DNA from: Cudoniella acicularis
Lineage: Eukaryota > Ascomycota > Leotiomycetes > Helotiales > Helotiaceae
DNA: 30,015 nucleotides
Reading direction: 5' to 3'
NCBI GenBank assembly: GCA_013054445.1
Contig: JAAMPI010000625.1
Span: 1 to 30,015 of the forward strand
Positions 11,180 through 21,060 of the stretch are shown here, piece by piece (the first letter of the stretch is position 1; the number at the start of each line of letters is the position of its first letter). A model generated the notes under the pieces. It ran no database searches and had not been told where the DNA came from. It saw nothing but the letters and a program-made list of their open reading frames with translations. The position numbers were made by a program, and so were the translations under genes.

Positions 11180-13088
11180 TCAGGACACTGGAATCTCTTG
11201 ACTACGACCCGGAGAGATTGCAGGCTTAACGAGATCTGGAGGAACACCATTGCCTCGTCGATTTGGCTGAGTCGTTGGCGATGGTGGTGGTGGATCCTCT
11301 GGACCGTACTCATCATCGTACTCATCCTCGTAGTATTCCTCACTCTGCGTGCCTTGGCTTTGGCTTTGACTTTGATTCATTGGCGGAGCCTGCTGGGTTT
11401 GCTGCTGAGAGGCTTGTCGATCCTGCGTTGATTGTGCTTTCGCCGGGGCCTTGTTTCCCTTCTTTCCCTTTCGTCCCTTCATCTTTGCCTTCTCCAACAA
11501 CCTGCGCCTCTCCGCCTCCTGCTTTCGAACACGTCGATCCTTGATTTCATACTGTTTGATCAGAGCCTCCGGTGGCGTGCCAAAGATGCGCTCATACTCG
11601 CAGAACTCGCAAATCCAAACATCCTCAGGTGACGGTGGATGGTGATAGTTTCGGAATTCCTGCTGTTGGCGACGTTGGCGAGCTGCAATGAGGTACTCTT
11701 TGCCGGTTCGACGACGGTTTTTCTTGGGCGGTGCCGCTTGAGAAGGTGAATTCTTTTGATTGCCCGGGTTATGTTGAGATACAGCGAGGCCTTGCTTTGC
11801 CTGTGACACTGCATTCGGAACGTTTAAACTCGCGGGTATGCTAGGGCTTGTCTGTGTGGCATGGGTGCTCATTCGAGCTGCCGCTGGACTTTGATGCATC
11901 GGTGCTGAAGTGGTCGGTCCAGGCCAAGCAACCGTGCCAGGTACTTGTGAGTCGCAAGTAAAGGTGAACTGTGTTGAGGCAGTACCAGACTTCTTGGAGG
12001 CTTGTTGTTGCAGAAGACTGGTATTTTCTTGGCCTCGAGCGGGTGTAATGGGACTTTTCTCTGCATTGGCATCTGCGATTGACTTCGAGATAATTCCTGG
12101 GGTTTCGGCTTGAAGAGAAAATTAGCGCAATTTCGAACAAGTGAATCTATAAGAACTTACAAGCTAGTGGCCACTGGGGCTGTCGTTGTTTGCCCGTCCG
12201 ACCATTTCCCCAGTTTGCAGAATCAGACAAAGTCCTCAACGGGCTCCTGCCATTTCGGATACGACCATATCTGCCCCTTCCCGGTCCCGAAAGTCCTTGC
12301 GATATAGGCCCTGGACTGCTATATGTTACACTACTGACGTCTTCCACAAGATCATCAGGACTAGAGATACCCATTCCAGCTAAATCATTAGACAAGTGAC
12401 CTCCATTTAGAACCGAGTCACCCGGAGTGGGAATCTTTCTCTTCTTCTTGTTGTTGGTATTCTCAAACGAGTCGTAGCCATCTGCCGAAGAGGTAGTTGA
12501 CGCAGGAGGCTGTGGATTTGGATTCTTCGAGTCTGGCTTCTGGACATATCGATAAGATCGTCCAGTAGTGGTTTCTGAGTGTCTCGAATACATTCGACTT
12601 CGATATGCTGCATCATCCTCGTCACTGTCAAGTTCCTCGCCGCACTTTCTTGTGATATAGCCCCGCTCCATCTCCTCTGCCCTCTCCCTCTCGCTTGGAT
12701 GCTGTGACTCTGCAACCCCATTTGCCCCAATGTCCTCACGAAGATTGTACGGGTGGAAGAACAGAGGTGTGGTGGTTTTCGGAGCTGGTGGATATTTGAT
12801 GGACTCAGCTACATCTGGGGATAGACGTTCGCGAAGGCGTCTCTTGGGAAGAGGCCGAATCGGCCTTTCTGGATAAGGGGAACTGGCATCCGGAGACATG
12901 TCTCGTGGTGATTCGGGAGAGTAACCTGCAATCACCAAGGGGAGAAGTTAGCCAACATATCCTAACCCGACTGAGGAGAAGTATGGCGAGTAGTTGTGTA
13001 TTATATTTGCAGATGTGTCTTCAGAGTGGCGGCGATGAAATAAGATCGGTAATTGTTGAAAATTCATACCCATCACTGACGTAGACAT
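11180..13088 (-). CDS. Conserved-type lysine-rich protein of unknown function with a CxxC motif
   Basis: Three exons are read on the minus strand: 13088-13070 (six codons and one base, MSTSVM), 12925-12161 and 12108-11180. Donors are GTATGA and GTAAGT, acceptors GCAG and CAAG, and phases close to 570 residues. The protein is mostly disordered: an Arg/Pro-rich start, an acidic patch (GEELDSDEDDAAY), a basic KKKRK cluster that could serve for nuclear import, and a Gln/Ser-rich C-terminal third with an acidic Tyr/Asp/Glu run. The most structured piece is near residues 405-470: KKNRRRTGKEYLIAARQRR, then WICEFCEYERIFGTPPEAL (Cys428 and Cys431), then a charged helix with KAKMKGRKGKKGNK. This suggests a nuclear or RNA/DNA-associated protein, but I do not recognise a named family. 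The tiny first exon explains why a start near 12938 looks tempting. It is divergent from the PHD gene. Confidence 0.8.
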
Positions 13089-14052
13089 GGCAGGAATGCC
13101 CGCCAACAGATTCTAACGCTCGCTCCTTGCAATGTTCACACTGGATGATGATAGAATGAAATCAGTTTGAGGGCCTGGCCCAAGAAAGAATCAAAGTTGC
13201 TTTTCCCAGCGCTCCCCTATCTTTTTGCTAGAAATTAACACATCAGCCAGGTTCCCTGCAAATACATGCCCCTTAATGCCCATTCCTCCTCTCCCTCATA
13301 GCAAGTGTAGGTAAAGGACGGGCCAGCCAAGCAGCGGATGCGTTGGGCAGAGGCTGCTGTGGAAGACGTACGTATTCTCTGATTGCTCAGCACACCCCAA
13401 AATGACACTGGTGCGCAGCGAGCTGGTGCAGACAGTGCGGAGGAGACAGGGGCAAAATAACAGAATAATATCCAAGACGAGGGCTCTCAATGACCGCAAA
13501 ATGCAGCAAAAACGGTGAATTTGAGGGATGTGGTTGTTGTCGCTGCAGTGTGAATGTGCCTTGTGAGAGCGTTGATTTTAAGAGGGTTGACATGGCATGG
13601 CATGGGCTCGCATGGTTGGCAGTCCGCAGGAGCCATCGGCCACGGCCACATGCACGTGACCAGCCAAGCCAGAGTGCCGAGTGGGGGATGGATTTGCATT
13701 TGCGGAGCTCGAGGTGTTCTGCGAACTTATTATTTCGGACGCTTCGCTTTCTTACCCACCACGATCAGGACCATGACCCCCCCAAGCTCCCCCGTCTTTC
13801 GTTTGCAGCTCGTGGATCAGAAGTCATCGCTCTAGGCTCTCGCGTTTCCTTTCTGCCTCAATTCGGAGCTTCCCTTTCCTCCCCATCCTCGATCAGTTGC
13901 CCGTTGCTGCGATCGAGCTTCTCTCGACTTGACTCCACGCCGGGGGCAACCCTTCCAATTCGCCATCTCCTCACGCGCCGTCTCTTCGAAATCACAATCG
14001 GGCTCTCAATTCAGTACAATAGAGTCTTCGTTCCTCTGCAATTCAATCGAGA
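13089..14052. promoter_or_regulatory. Divergent promoter region between the lysine-rich gene and the PHD gene
   Basis: Nearly 1 kb separates the two start codons. It contains a small ATGGC tandem (about 13591-13606) and, from about 13730 to 14050, pyrimidine-rich sequence typical of fungal promoters and 5' leaders. A long plus-strand frame crosses this stretch (13490-14485), but it runs out of frame over the PHD gene's N-terminal codons and has no coding character of its own. Confidence 0.45.
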
Positions 14053-16157
14053 ATGGATACCTCTCGTCGTTCCTCAAGGGCTGCCCGAGCCAGCCAATCT
14101 CTGCAATCGGCCTCTCATCATTCCTCTGCCTCGTCAAACTCGTCCAGTCGCGCAGACAGAGCTACTCGATCAAATAATAAGACAGAATCGCCACGAAAAT
14201 CGACGCCCTCGGGCTCCCTCTCGTCGGAGCCGCCAGACGATGCAATCGCGACACCCGTTGAAGAAGTTATTCAGACACGACGGAAGCGCGGTCGCGCTGA
14301 GGAGCGAGAGAAGAGTTCAAAGACTCAAACTACCCAACCCGAAACTACAAATGGCACAGATGAGAATGCGGACGATGATGAGGCAGTTCGGTGCATTTGC
14401 GGCTTCGACGAGTACCCAGGGCCGCCACAACTCGGCGACGAAGACAGCAAGCACGGCATCAAGGATGGAATCGAAGAACCCATAATTACAGTGGCAGACA
14501 TAACGGAAGATGGGGCCGGCTTCTTTTTACAATGCGACGTCTGCAAAGTTTGGCAGCATGGATACTGCGTTGGGATCATGAACGAAGATATGAGCCCCGA
14601 AGAATACTTTTGCGAAGAATGTCGAAAAGATCTTCACAGAATATTCACGGCTCCAAATGAGTACGTTTTCTACAATCGTTCGAGAATTCCAATCCTCGTC
14701 AATTCATCCGACTGTCAGCGCGGACGCGAGAAGGTGGCGCAGATCAAGTCTCACAAGGCTGGCTGCTTCAGATTCAACGAAACGTTGCAGATGAACTCTA
14801 CTTCTCGCAAAACTCTGTGAATAAGTCGCTAACATGCAGGCACGCAGGCAACGTTATTCCCATTATCTCCCATTATATCAAAGTCTTTCTCGCACCACAT
14901 CTCGAGCCGCCTCCTTTTCTAAAGATGGTACTCGGTCCCCGCGAGGCAGCAAAAGCGGACGCCCCTCTTCAAGCCTTCAAAGCGCAAAGCGAAGGTCTAC
15001 AATGAATAGCAGAGATGCTGCATATGATGAGGAGGAACAACTACGACGAGCTATAGAGGCTAGTAAAGGGGAGAAAAGTGGTGAAAGTACGGATGGCGGG
15101 ACTCGACGGGGTAAAAGAGGGCGCAGCGATAGCGAAGAGTAAGCGACCTATGAACGTAAATATTTCACAAGTATTGGGATTAATGGCTATAAAGGAAACA
15201 AGAAGGGCCAAAAAGGCAACGGACTCAATCAGCCTCGCCTTCCCCTATCCGCGAACAAAATCAAACACCACAAGCTGAGTCTGATGACGGCACTAATGGA
15301 CGACCGGGGGCTGCAAAGAAGATAAGGGGTGCTGCGGCTCGAAATCACAAGGAGAAGGAATTGAGGGAAGAGCGAGAGAGAACGCGACAAGAAGCTGCAA
15401 GCAAGAGGAAGGGTCGTGCTGAGAGGAGGAGAGTCGAGGGTACGTCTCATAATCAGATATGTGTTCTTTGTAATTGTTGCTGACTTTCTTCATAGATTCA
15501 GATCCTGCGGAAGAATTGCCTCTGGCTGCCACGAGAGCAACAGTAACTAAGGTTGAGGTCGCTGCTCAGCCTCTTGATCCGCCAATAGTGTCCGAAGCGG
15601 CAACCCCTGACACCCCTCCACCTGCGACCCAACCTACCACATCACATAAGAAAGGTGGCAGGCCGCCTAATTCTCGGAAAGGAAAATTGGGAAAGAATCA
15701 ATACACAAAAGACCGGGATCTCCAAGATGGAGATGAGCACTCTCCGCACCGATCCCAATCCAGAGATGTCCCAAGAGGCGATGATAACAGTCATGGCTCT
15801 GGCAACAAAGGCTCGAATAATGAGGGCAAACCAGGAAAATCTAAAAATCCTGGAAGTAAGGTTACTATGGGGGATATGAGAAAGCGGGTGGCCGCCATTC
15901 TTGAATATATTTCCAGGACACAACTCGAACTAGCAGGGGAGTCGATGTCTCCCAGCACAATTGACATAGCGGAACGAACAATAAGAGGGATCGCCGATGG
16001 ACTACCCATGATAAAAGTCAATGGCGACAAAAGCCAGGAATCCAAACCAGCTGAAAACGGCGAAGAAGTCCAAAGGGACTTCAAAGATCTAACCTGTCTA
16101 GAAATGATGGACGTGTTGACGAGGCAATTGGTCAAATGGCAAAAGGAGTTCTCATGA
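14053..16157 (+). CDS. cti6: PHD-finger protein, Cti6-like (Rpd3L histone deacetylase subunit type)
   Basis: In yeasts Cti6 is a PHD-finger subunit of the large Rpd3 histone deacetylase complex, acting in nuclear transcriptional control. Exons: 14053-14660, 14848-15138, 15195-15439 and 15496-16157, with donors GTACGT, GTAAGC and GTACGT. Phases close to 601 residues. The first 110 residues are Ser/Arg-rich and disordered. The PHD finger runs from CIC (Cys114, Cys116) through QCDVCKVWQHGYC (Cys161, Cys164, His169, Cys172) to FCEEC (Cys187, Cys190), with a long insert between the first pair and the rest. QRYSHYLPLYQ follows at the exon 1/2 join, and this fixes the acceptor at 14847. The middle is basic and Lys/Arg/Glu-rich. 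The C-terminus is a probable helical domain (MRKRVAAILEYISRTQLEL, later LTCLEMMDVLTRQLVKWQ). Intron 1 is 188 nt, about three times longer than the other two. Confidence 0.88.
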
Positions 16158-16784
16158 CATTAAATAACATAATAGTTTTTTAGAGTTTTTTTGGTACAAA
16201 CCACTTACGTGTGTGTTGGGAAATATGATGGTATGGAGTTTTTTATCTCCTGTGGCATATGGATGAATGGATGGGTGGGTGGTTTGCGTCCCCGGCACGG
16301 CACGGAACGGCACGGCGCTGAGGGAAATCTGTGATACAATACTTAACCAACGCTTATACCCTGCTATCTTATAGTTAATTTATCTCATTGAGAAGTTGAG
16401 AATATAGGATGTATGATGGTAATATATTGTGAGCATGTCTTTCGAATAACCTATGTCTACATCTCTATGCGTGATTCTCGATATTTTGTTGGCTTTTTAT
16501 CACCAAATGGCCAGTGCAGTCTTTCCAAATATTTTAGCTCAATTTTGGGGGATACAGGAATCTCTATCAATAGACCACTCACTCGGACGTTACCTGAGAT
16601 CACTTTTCGTCTGCTAGATTTTGCGACAACAAATGTCATTTCTTACAGGCTACAGGTGGAATTACTCGAGTGTAGAAAACAGTTATAGTACCGGAATCCT
16701 CAAATCCCTGGTTCTCTTGGAATTACATATAATGATAGAATAATTCATGAATTCGTATTTCTTATACTGCAGCTAGTAGCTACT
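16158..16784. other. Convergent 3' intergenic region
   Basis: This lies between the 3' ends of the PHD gene (+) and the methylcrotonyl-CoA carboxylase beta gene (-). It has no supportable gene and must hold both terminators. Apart from a small tandem repeat near 16296 it shows only A/T-rich sequence. Confidence 0.6.
16296..16315. repeat. Short CACGG tandem repeat
   Basis: Four adjoining 5-bp units, CACGG twice, AACGG once and CACGG once, lie in the 3' flank of the PHD gene. This is a simple repeat with no assigned function. Confidence 0.7.
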
Positions 16785-18781
16785 CTACATTCTAAAGACA
16801 CCGAATTTCGTCTCCACAGGCTCATTCTTCCCCCCTAAAGCAGCCATTAAACTCAGGCCTAGGACTCTCCTCGTATGGCTGGGCGGTATAACACCATCGT
16901 CCTGTTTATGTCTGTTAGCGACATCCTTTCTTCTCTTCGTTTATTCCTTGACTTAAGAGGGGAAAGGAAAGTAAGAAAGAAATAACATACCCACAACCTC
17001 GCCGACGAGAAAACAGCCTCGCTCTCCCTCTCAATCCTAGCCTTCAACTCCGGATCCACCGCTTTCCCAACCGTCTCCATGACAGCAGTCAACTGCTCAC
17101 TACCCATAACGCCTATCTTCGCATTCGGCCACATCCATAAGAATCTTGGCCCGTAAGCTCGTCCACACATACCATAGTTACCCGCTCCGTTGCTGGCTCC
17201 TAATACGACGGTGAATTTGGGTACATTGGCACATGCTACGGCTGTTACGAGTTTTGCGCCGTTTTTAGCGATTCCTTCTCGCTCTGCGTCTGTGCCGACC
17301 ATGAAGCCGGATATGTTTTGTAGGAAGATGAGTGGGATTTGGCGCTGACAGCAGAGTTCTATGAAATGTGCGCCCTTAAGTGAGGAGGTGCTAAATAGAA
17401 TGCCGTTGTTGGCAATTATGCCTACTTTTTGGCCATAGATGTGCGCGAATCCTGTGACGAGCGTGCTTCCATAGTCGCGCTTGAACTCTGAGAAGACGCT
17501 GCCGTCTACGATTCTGGCGATGATTTCGTGGATGGGAAGAGGGCGGCGGAGGTTGGTGCTTGCGATGCCGAGGAGTTCGGAGGGGTCGTAAAGGGGTTCT
17601 TGATAAGCGGTTGGGAACGCCTTTGACGGCCAGTTAAGGTTGCTGATCGAGCGGCGGGCGAGGATGATGGCGTGAGCGTCATCTACGGCGAGATAGTCTG
17701 CTACTCCTGAGACTGATGTGTGCATTTTGCCGCCTCCTAGATCCTCGGCGCTTACCACTTCACCTGTTGCTGCTTTCACTAGTGGCGGACCAGCTAGGAA
17801 AATGTGACCTTGCCCGTCAACGATGATGCTCTCGTCAGACATGGCTGGGACATAGGCTCCTCCTGCTGTACATGGTCCCATGACAACGGAGATTTGAGGT
17901 ATTCCCATGGAACTCATTCTCGCTTGGTTGTAAAATATACGACCAAAGTGCTCCCGATCTGGGAATACGTCTGCTTGATGTGGTAGGTTGGCTCCGCCAG
18001 AATCGACAAGATAGATGCAACTGTACAGTATGAATCAGCGACTGATAAAAGACCCCAATCGCAATCAAGCTGCCAATATTTCTAGAGAAGGAAGAAAATA
18101 AGGGGACATTGAAAATTTGGAACAATTTTTCACTGGATGAGAAAGAAACTAGCTCTATTCTAAATAATATCTCGAAAATGATCTTAAATCAAATAATCGA
18201 ACCAAAAGCGTTGATATAACTTACGGTAAATTGTTCTCCTGAGCGATTGCCTGTGCCCTTAAATGCTTTTTGACAGTAATTGGATAGTATGTTCCACCTT
18301 TCACGGTAGAATCATTGGCAACGATCATGCAAGTCACCCCCTCAACGACCCCTACTCCTGTTATAATTCCTCCAGCCGGCACTTCCACCTCGGGATACAG
18401 TTCGTGACCAGCTAGTGCGGAAAGCTCTAGAAATGAGGTGCCCGGATCGATCAATGCTGTTACCCGGTCTCGTGGTAGCATTTTCTTTCTCGCAATGTGT
18501 TTCTCTCGTGCTCTTGGAGGACCTCCTTGATGTATCTTCTTCGTCAGCTCCTCCAGCCGAGCCATGACTTCTCCCATTTGTCTCGCATTCTCTTTGTATT
18601 CTTCAGACGACGGATCAACAATAGTGGGAAGTATTGAGATAGCATTGGCTTGACTAGGCGGACAATGCGTTGCAACGCCTCGAGAGGTAATTCGGAAAGG
18701 GATGGAGGCTGGAGAGGGGTAGGATTTTACTATCTGCCGTGAGAGCCGTAGTGCTCCTCGCGAAGCTCGAAATGTCGACAT
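16785..18781 (-). CDS. mccB: 3-methylcrotonyl-CoA carboxylase, beta (carboxyltransferase) subunit, mitochondrial
   Basis: This subunit transfers the carboxyl group from biotin to 3-methylcrotonyl-CoA, giving 3-methylglutaconyl-CoA in leucine breakdown, with the alpha subunit encoded at 21061. Exons on the minus strand: 18781-18225, 18020-16991 and 16901-16785. Donors are GTAAGT and GTATGT, and phases close to 567 residues, normal for the family. The N-terminus ([16 protein letters not shown]) is Arg/Ser-rich without acids, as in mitochondrial presequences. Carboxyltransferase hallmarks are [13 protein letters not shown] at the exon 1/2 join, [35 protein letters not shown] and [20 protein letters not shown]. 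The last exon gives [14 protein letters not shown] and ends GVFRM. A start further upstream at 18940 is open but lacks conserved sequence, so ATG 18781 is preferred. It is divergent from isovaleryl-CoA dehydrogenase. No broken catalytic motif was seen. Confidence 0.95.
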
Positions 18782-19054
18782 GTTGAAGAATAAAGAGCGC
18801 TGCAGCTGCAGCGTCAGAAGGAATTGACCTCTACATGAATCTGTAGATGCTATGTTGACATTGAAGTTAGAAGTCCCGGCCAGATACGGCTTAAAGCAGG
18901 GATGCTCGGCTCGGCCGCTCGGGTTAACCCCACATTCCATTCCCGGGAGTTGGGGCAGGGGTTGCGGAGCTCCTTAACCCGCGATTCACGACAACCTCGG
19001 TGCTTTAAAGGCAGTCATGTAGACCAGCTTGCTGACACCCTCAACATTTTGACA
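18782..19054. promoter_or_regulatory. Divergent mccB / ivdA promoter
   Basis: The two start codons are 273 bp apart, so this must serve both genes. It is GC-rich in the centre, with several CGG triplets (about 18887-18922), a perfect palindrome GGGTTAACCC (18921-18930) and the paired motif described separately. CGG-rich sites are typical targets of fungal Zn2Cys6 activators, but the regulator is not shown by the sequence. Confidence 0.6.
18943..18982 (+). promoter_or_regulatory. Candidate composite regulatory element, copy 1
   Basis: CCGGGAGT at 18943-18950 is followed by a G-rich spacer and CTTAACCCGC at 18973-18982. The two parts start 30 bp apart, and the element begins 112 bp before the isovaleryl-CoA dehydrogenase ATG. 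The alpha-subunit promoter has the same arrangement. Function is inferred from this recurrence only. Confidence 0.45.
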
Positions 19055-20465
19055 ATGGCGACGGTGAGATGCATTCGGTCACTAGCAAGCCGCCCACTTT
19101 TCCCCTCTCGAATCGTACCTCAAAGCTGCATATCGATCTCCCAACGACGAAATGCCTCGTCGAAACATCCCAAGGGATTCGAGCCTCCTACTCCCAGCGA
19201 TCTCGCAGAGCTCCGAGAACGAGTGCAAGAATTCACAAGACGAGAAATACCAGAAGAACTTGCTGCGAAGACCGATAAAATAAATGCGTTCCCAAACGAA
19301 ATGTGGCAGAAGCTGGGGGATGCCGGCTTCCTAGGGATAACAGTCGATGAGGATGTAGGCGGGTTAGCCATGGGATATCAGGCACATTGTGTGGTGATGG
19401 AAGAGATATCGAGGGCATCTGGATCCATTGGCTTGAGTTATGCAGCACATTCTCAATTGTGTGTTAATCAACTACAACTAAATGGCAACCCGGAGCAGAA
19501 GAAGAAGTTCTTACCGGGTCTTATTGCTGGCACTAGCGTAGGAGCTCTGGCGATGTCTGAAAGTGGAGCAGGAAGTGATGTTGTTAGTATGAGGACCACT
19601 GCAAAGGCAGTCGATGGTGGCTATGTCCTCAATGGGACCAAGATGTGGATTACGAATGGGCCTGATGCGGATGTTATTGTGGTTTATGCAAAGACTGAAC
19701 CAGAGAAGGGTTCCAAAGGCATTACAGCATTCCTGGTGGAAAAGCAGTTCGAGGGTTATAGTTGTGCTCGGAAACTTGACAAAATGGGAATGAGGGGCAG
19801 CAATACTGGAGAACTGGTTTTTGACGGAGTATTTGTTCCTGAAGAGAACGTTCTCGGAGAGATCAACCGTGGAGTCAAAGTTTTGATGGAAGGGCTTGAT
19901 ATCGAACGTCTAGTTTTGAGTGCTGGACCTCTTGGAATCATGCAAGCTTCTTTGGACGTCGCTCTTCCATTTACTCACCAAAGGAAACAATTCGGTGTTC
20001 CAATTGCACACAACCAACTTGTTCAGGGCAAGCTGGCGGATATGTACACGAAACTACAGGCCTCTAGGGCCTATACGTATGATACAGCCAGGAAAGTAGA
20101 TGATATTGGCCAAATACGCACGCAAGATTGCGCTGGAGCCATTCTTTATGCTGCAGAAAGAGCCACAGAATGCACATTGGATTGCATTCAATTATTAGGT
20201 GGAATGGGATATGTTGAGGAAATGCCTGCCTCGAGGTTGTTACGAGAGTGAGTTCTCCCATTTCATTTCTGGATGGGCTGGGCTAATTCGGGCAGTGCAA
20301 AACTTTATGAAATTGGAGCTGGCACGAGTGAAATTCGCAGAATGGTCCTGGGTAGAGTGAGTATCAATTTCTTTTCATTATGAACCTCTGTGAAGAAGTA
20401 TTGTGGATAGCTATACTGACCCTTTCCAGGCGTTTAATAAGGAGTATGCAAGCTATGCTTCATGA
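19055..20465 (+). CDS. ivdA: Isovaleryl-CoA dehydrogenase, mitochondrial
   Basis: FAD-dependent oxidation of isovaleryl-CoA to 3-methylcrotonyl-CoA, the leucine-pathway step just before the carboxylase encoded on either side. Exons: 19055-20247, 20296-20356 and 20430-20465, with GTGAGT donors and phases closing to 429 residues. The first 36 or so residues are Arg/Ser-rich with few acids, fitting a mitochondrial presequence. Acyl-CoA dehydrogenase signature 1 is seen as AMSESGAGSDVVS, and signature 2 as QLLGGMGYVEEMPASRLLR continuing into DAKLYEIGAGTSEIRR over the exon join. The catalytic base particular to isovaleryl-CoA dehydrogenases appears to be Glu284, in LDIERLVLSAGPLG. The frame is open further upstream to 18902, but the ATG at 19055 is where the presequence-like segment begins. 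The last exon is only 12 codons including stop (AFNKEYASYAS). Confidence 0.96.
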
Positions 20466-21060
20466 AATCAATAGAGAATTACATGATGGTACTTGAGGAA
20501 TGTCTCTGAAACTTTGACAGATTGGGTCTTCTGGAGGCATGAGAATGCGGTTGAATTAGAGCAATGAGCAACGATGCACATGTACAAAATTATTTGTCGT
20601 AATACGGCAGCTTAGGTGAAGCATTTTTGATGGATACCCCAAGCTTTCTATACTTTTCCCGTAATTTCTGTGAATTAAACTGAATTTTACTGTCCACTTT
20701 AACTTGGAAAGATATCGAAGAGCGCGTAAACAAAAGTCGAGTTGTTAAATATTCTCTTTTGTCAAAACCATCTTCGCAAACGAAGTCTCTGGGATGTAAC
20801 TTGTCTATCCATTTCTAAATATAACGAATATCTAAATTAAGGGACGATAATTGAACTGCGGGGGGCGTCGGCTTTAGAGGTGAATTTGCGGATAGCCGGG
20901 AGTCATGGCGGGGAACCCCAGATTCTTGACCCGCAGCGGCTACAGTCGGCCCCAGATGCCGAGAATGAATGTCAATGTCAACAACCTCTCTTCTACAATT
21001 CTAATCACTCCAAGATGCAGCAATTGACAATCCGATTTCTCTAATATTAATGCTCTACCA
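20466..21060. promoter_or_regulatory. ivdA 3' flank and mccA promoter
   Basis: The left part is A/T-rich and should hold the isovaleryl-CoA dehydrogenase terminator. The right part (about 20858-20960) becomes sharply GC-rich with several CGG/CCG triplets, including CGGCTTTAGAGG at 20869-20880 and the second copy of the paired motif. No gene is seen. Confidence 0.55.
20896..20934 (+). promoter_or_regulatory. Candidate composite regulatory element, copy 2
   Basis: CCGGGAGT at 20896-20903 and CTTGACCCGC at 20925-20934 start 29 bp apart, with a GGGG-containing spacer, 165 bp before the alpha-subunit ATG. Order, orientation and spacing match copy 1 in the divergent promoter. Confidence 0.45.

Noticed and set aside
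13490..14485. 331-codon plus-strand open frame
   Set aside because: It crosses a promoter-like region and then overlaps the PHD gene in the wrong frame, with no domain and Arg/Ser/Leu-biased composition. The frame starting at 14053 has the PHD finger.
18902..19054. Upstream in-frame extension of isovaleryl-CoA dehydrogenase
   Set aside because: It adds 51 unconserved residues and would cover the divergent promoter. The ATG at 19055 starts a normal mitochondrial presequence.
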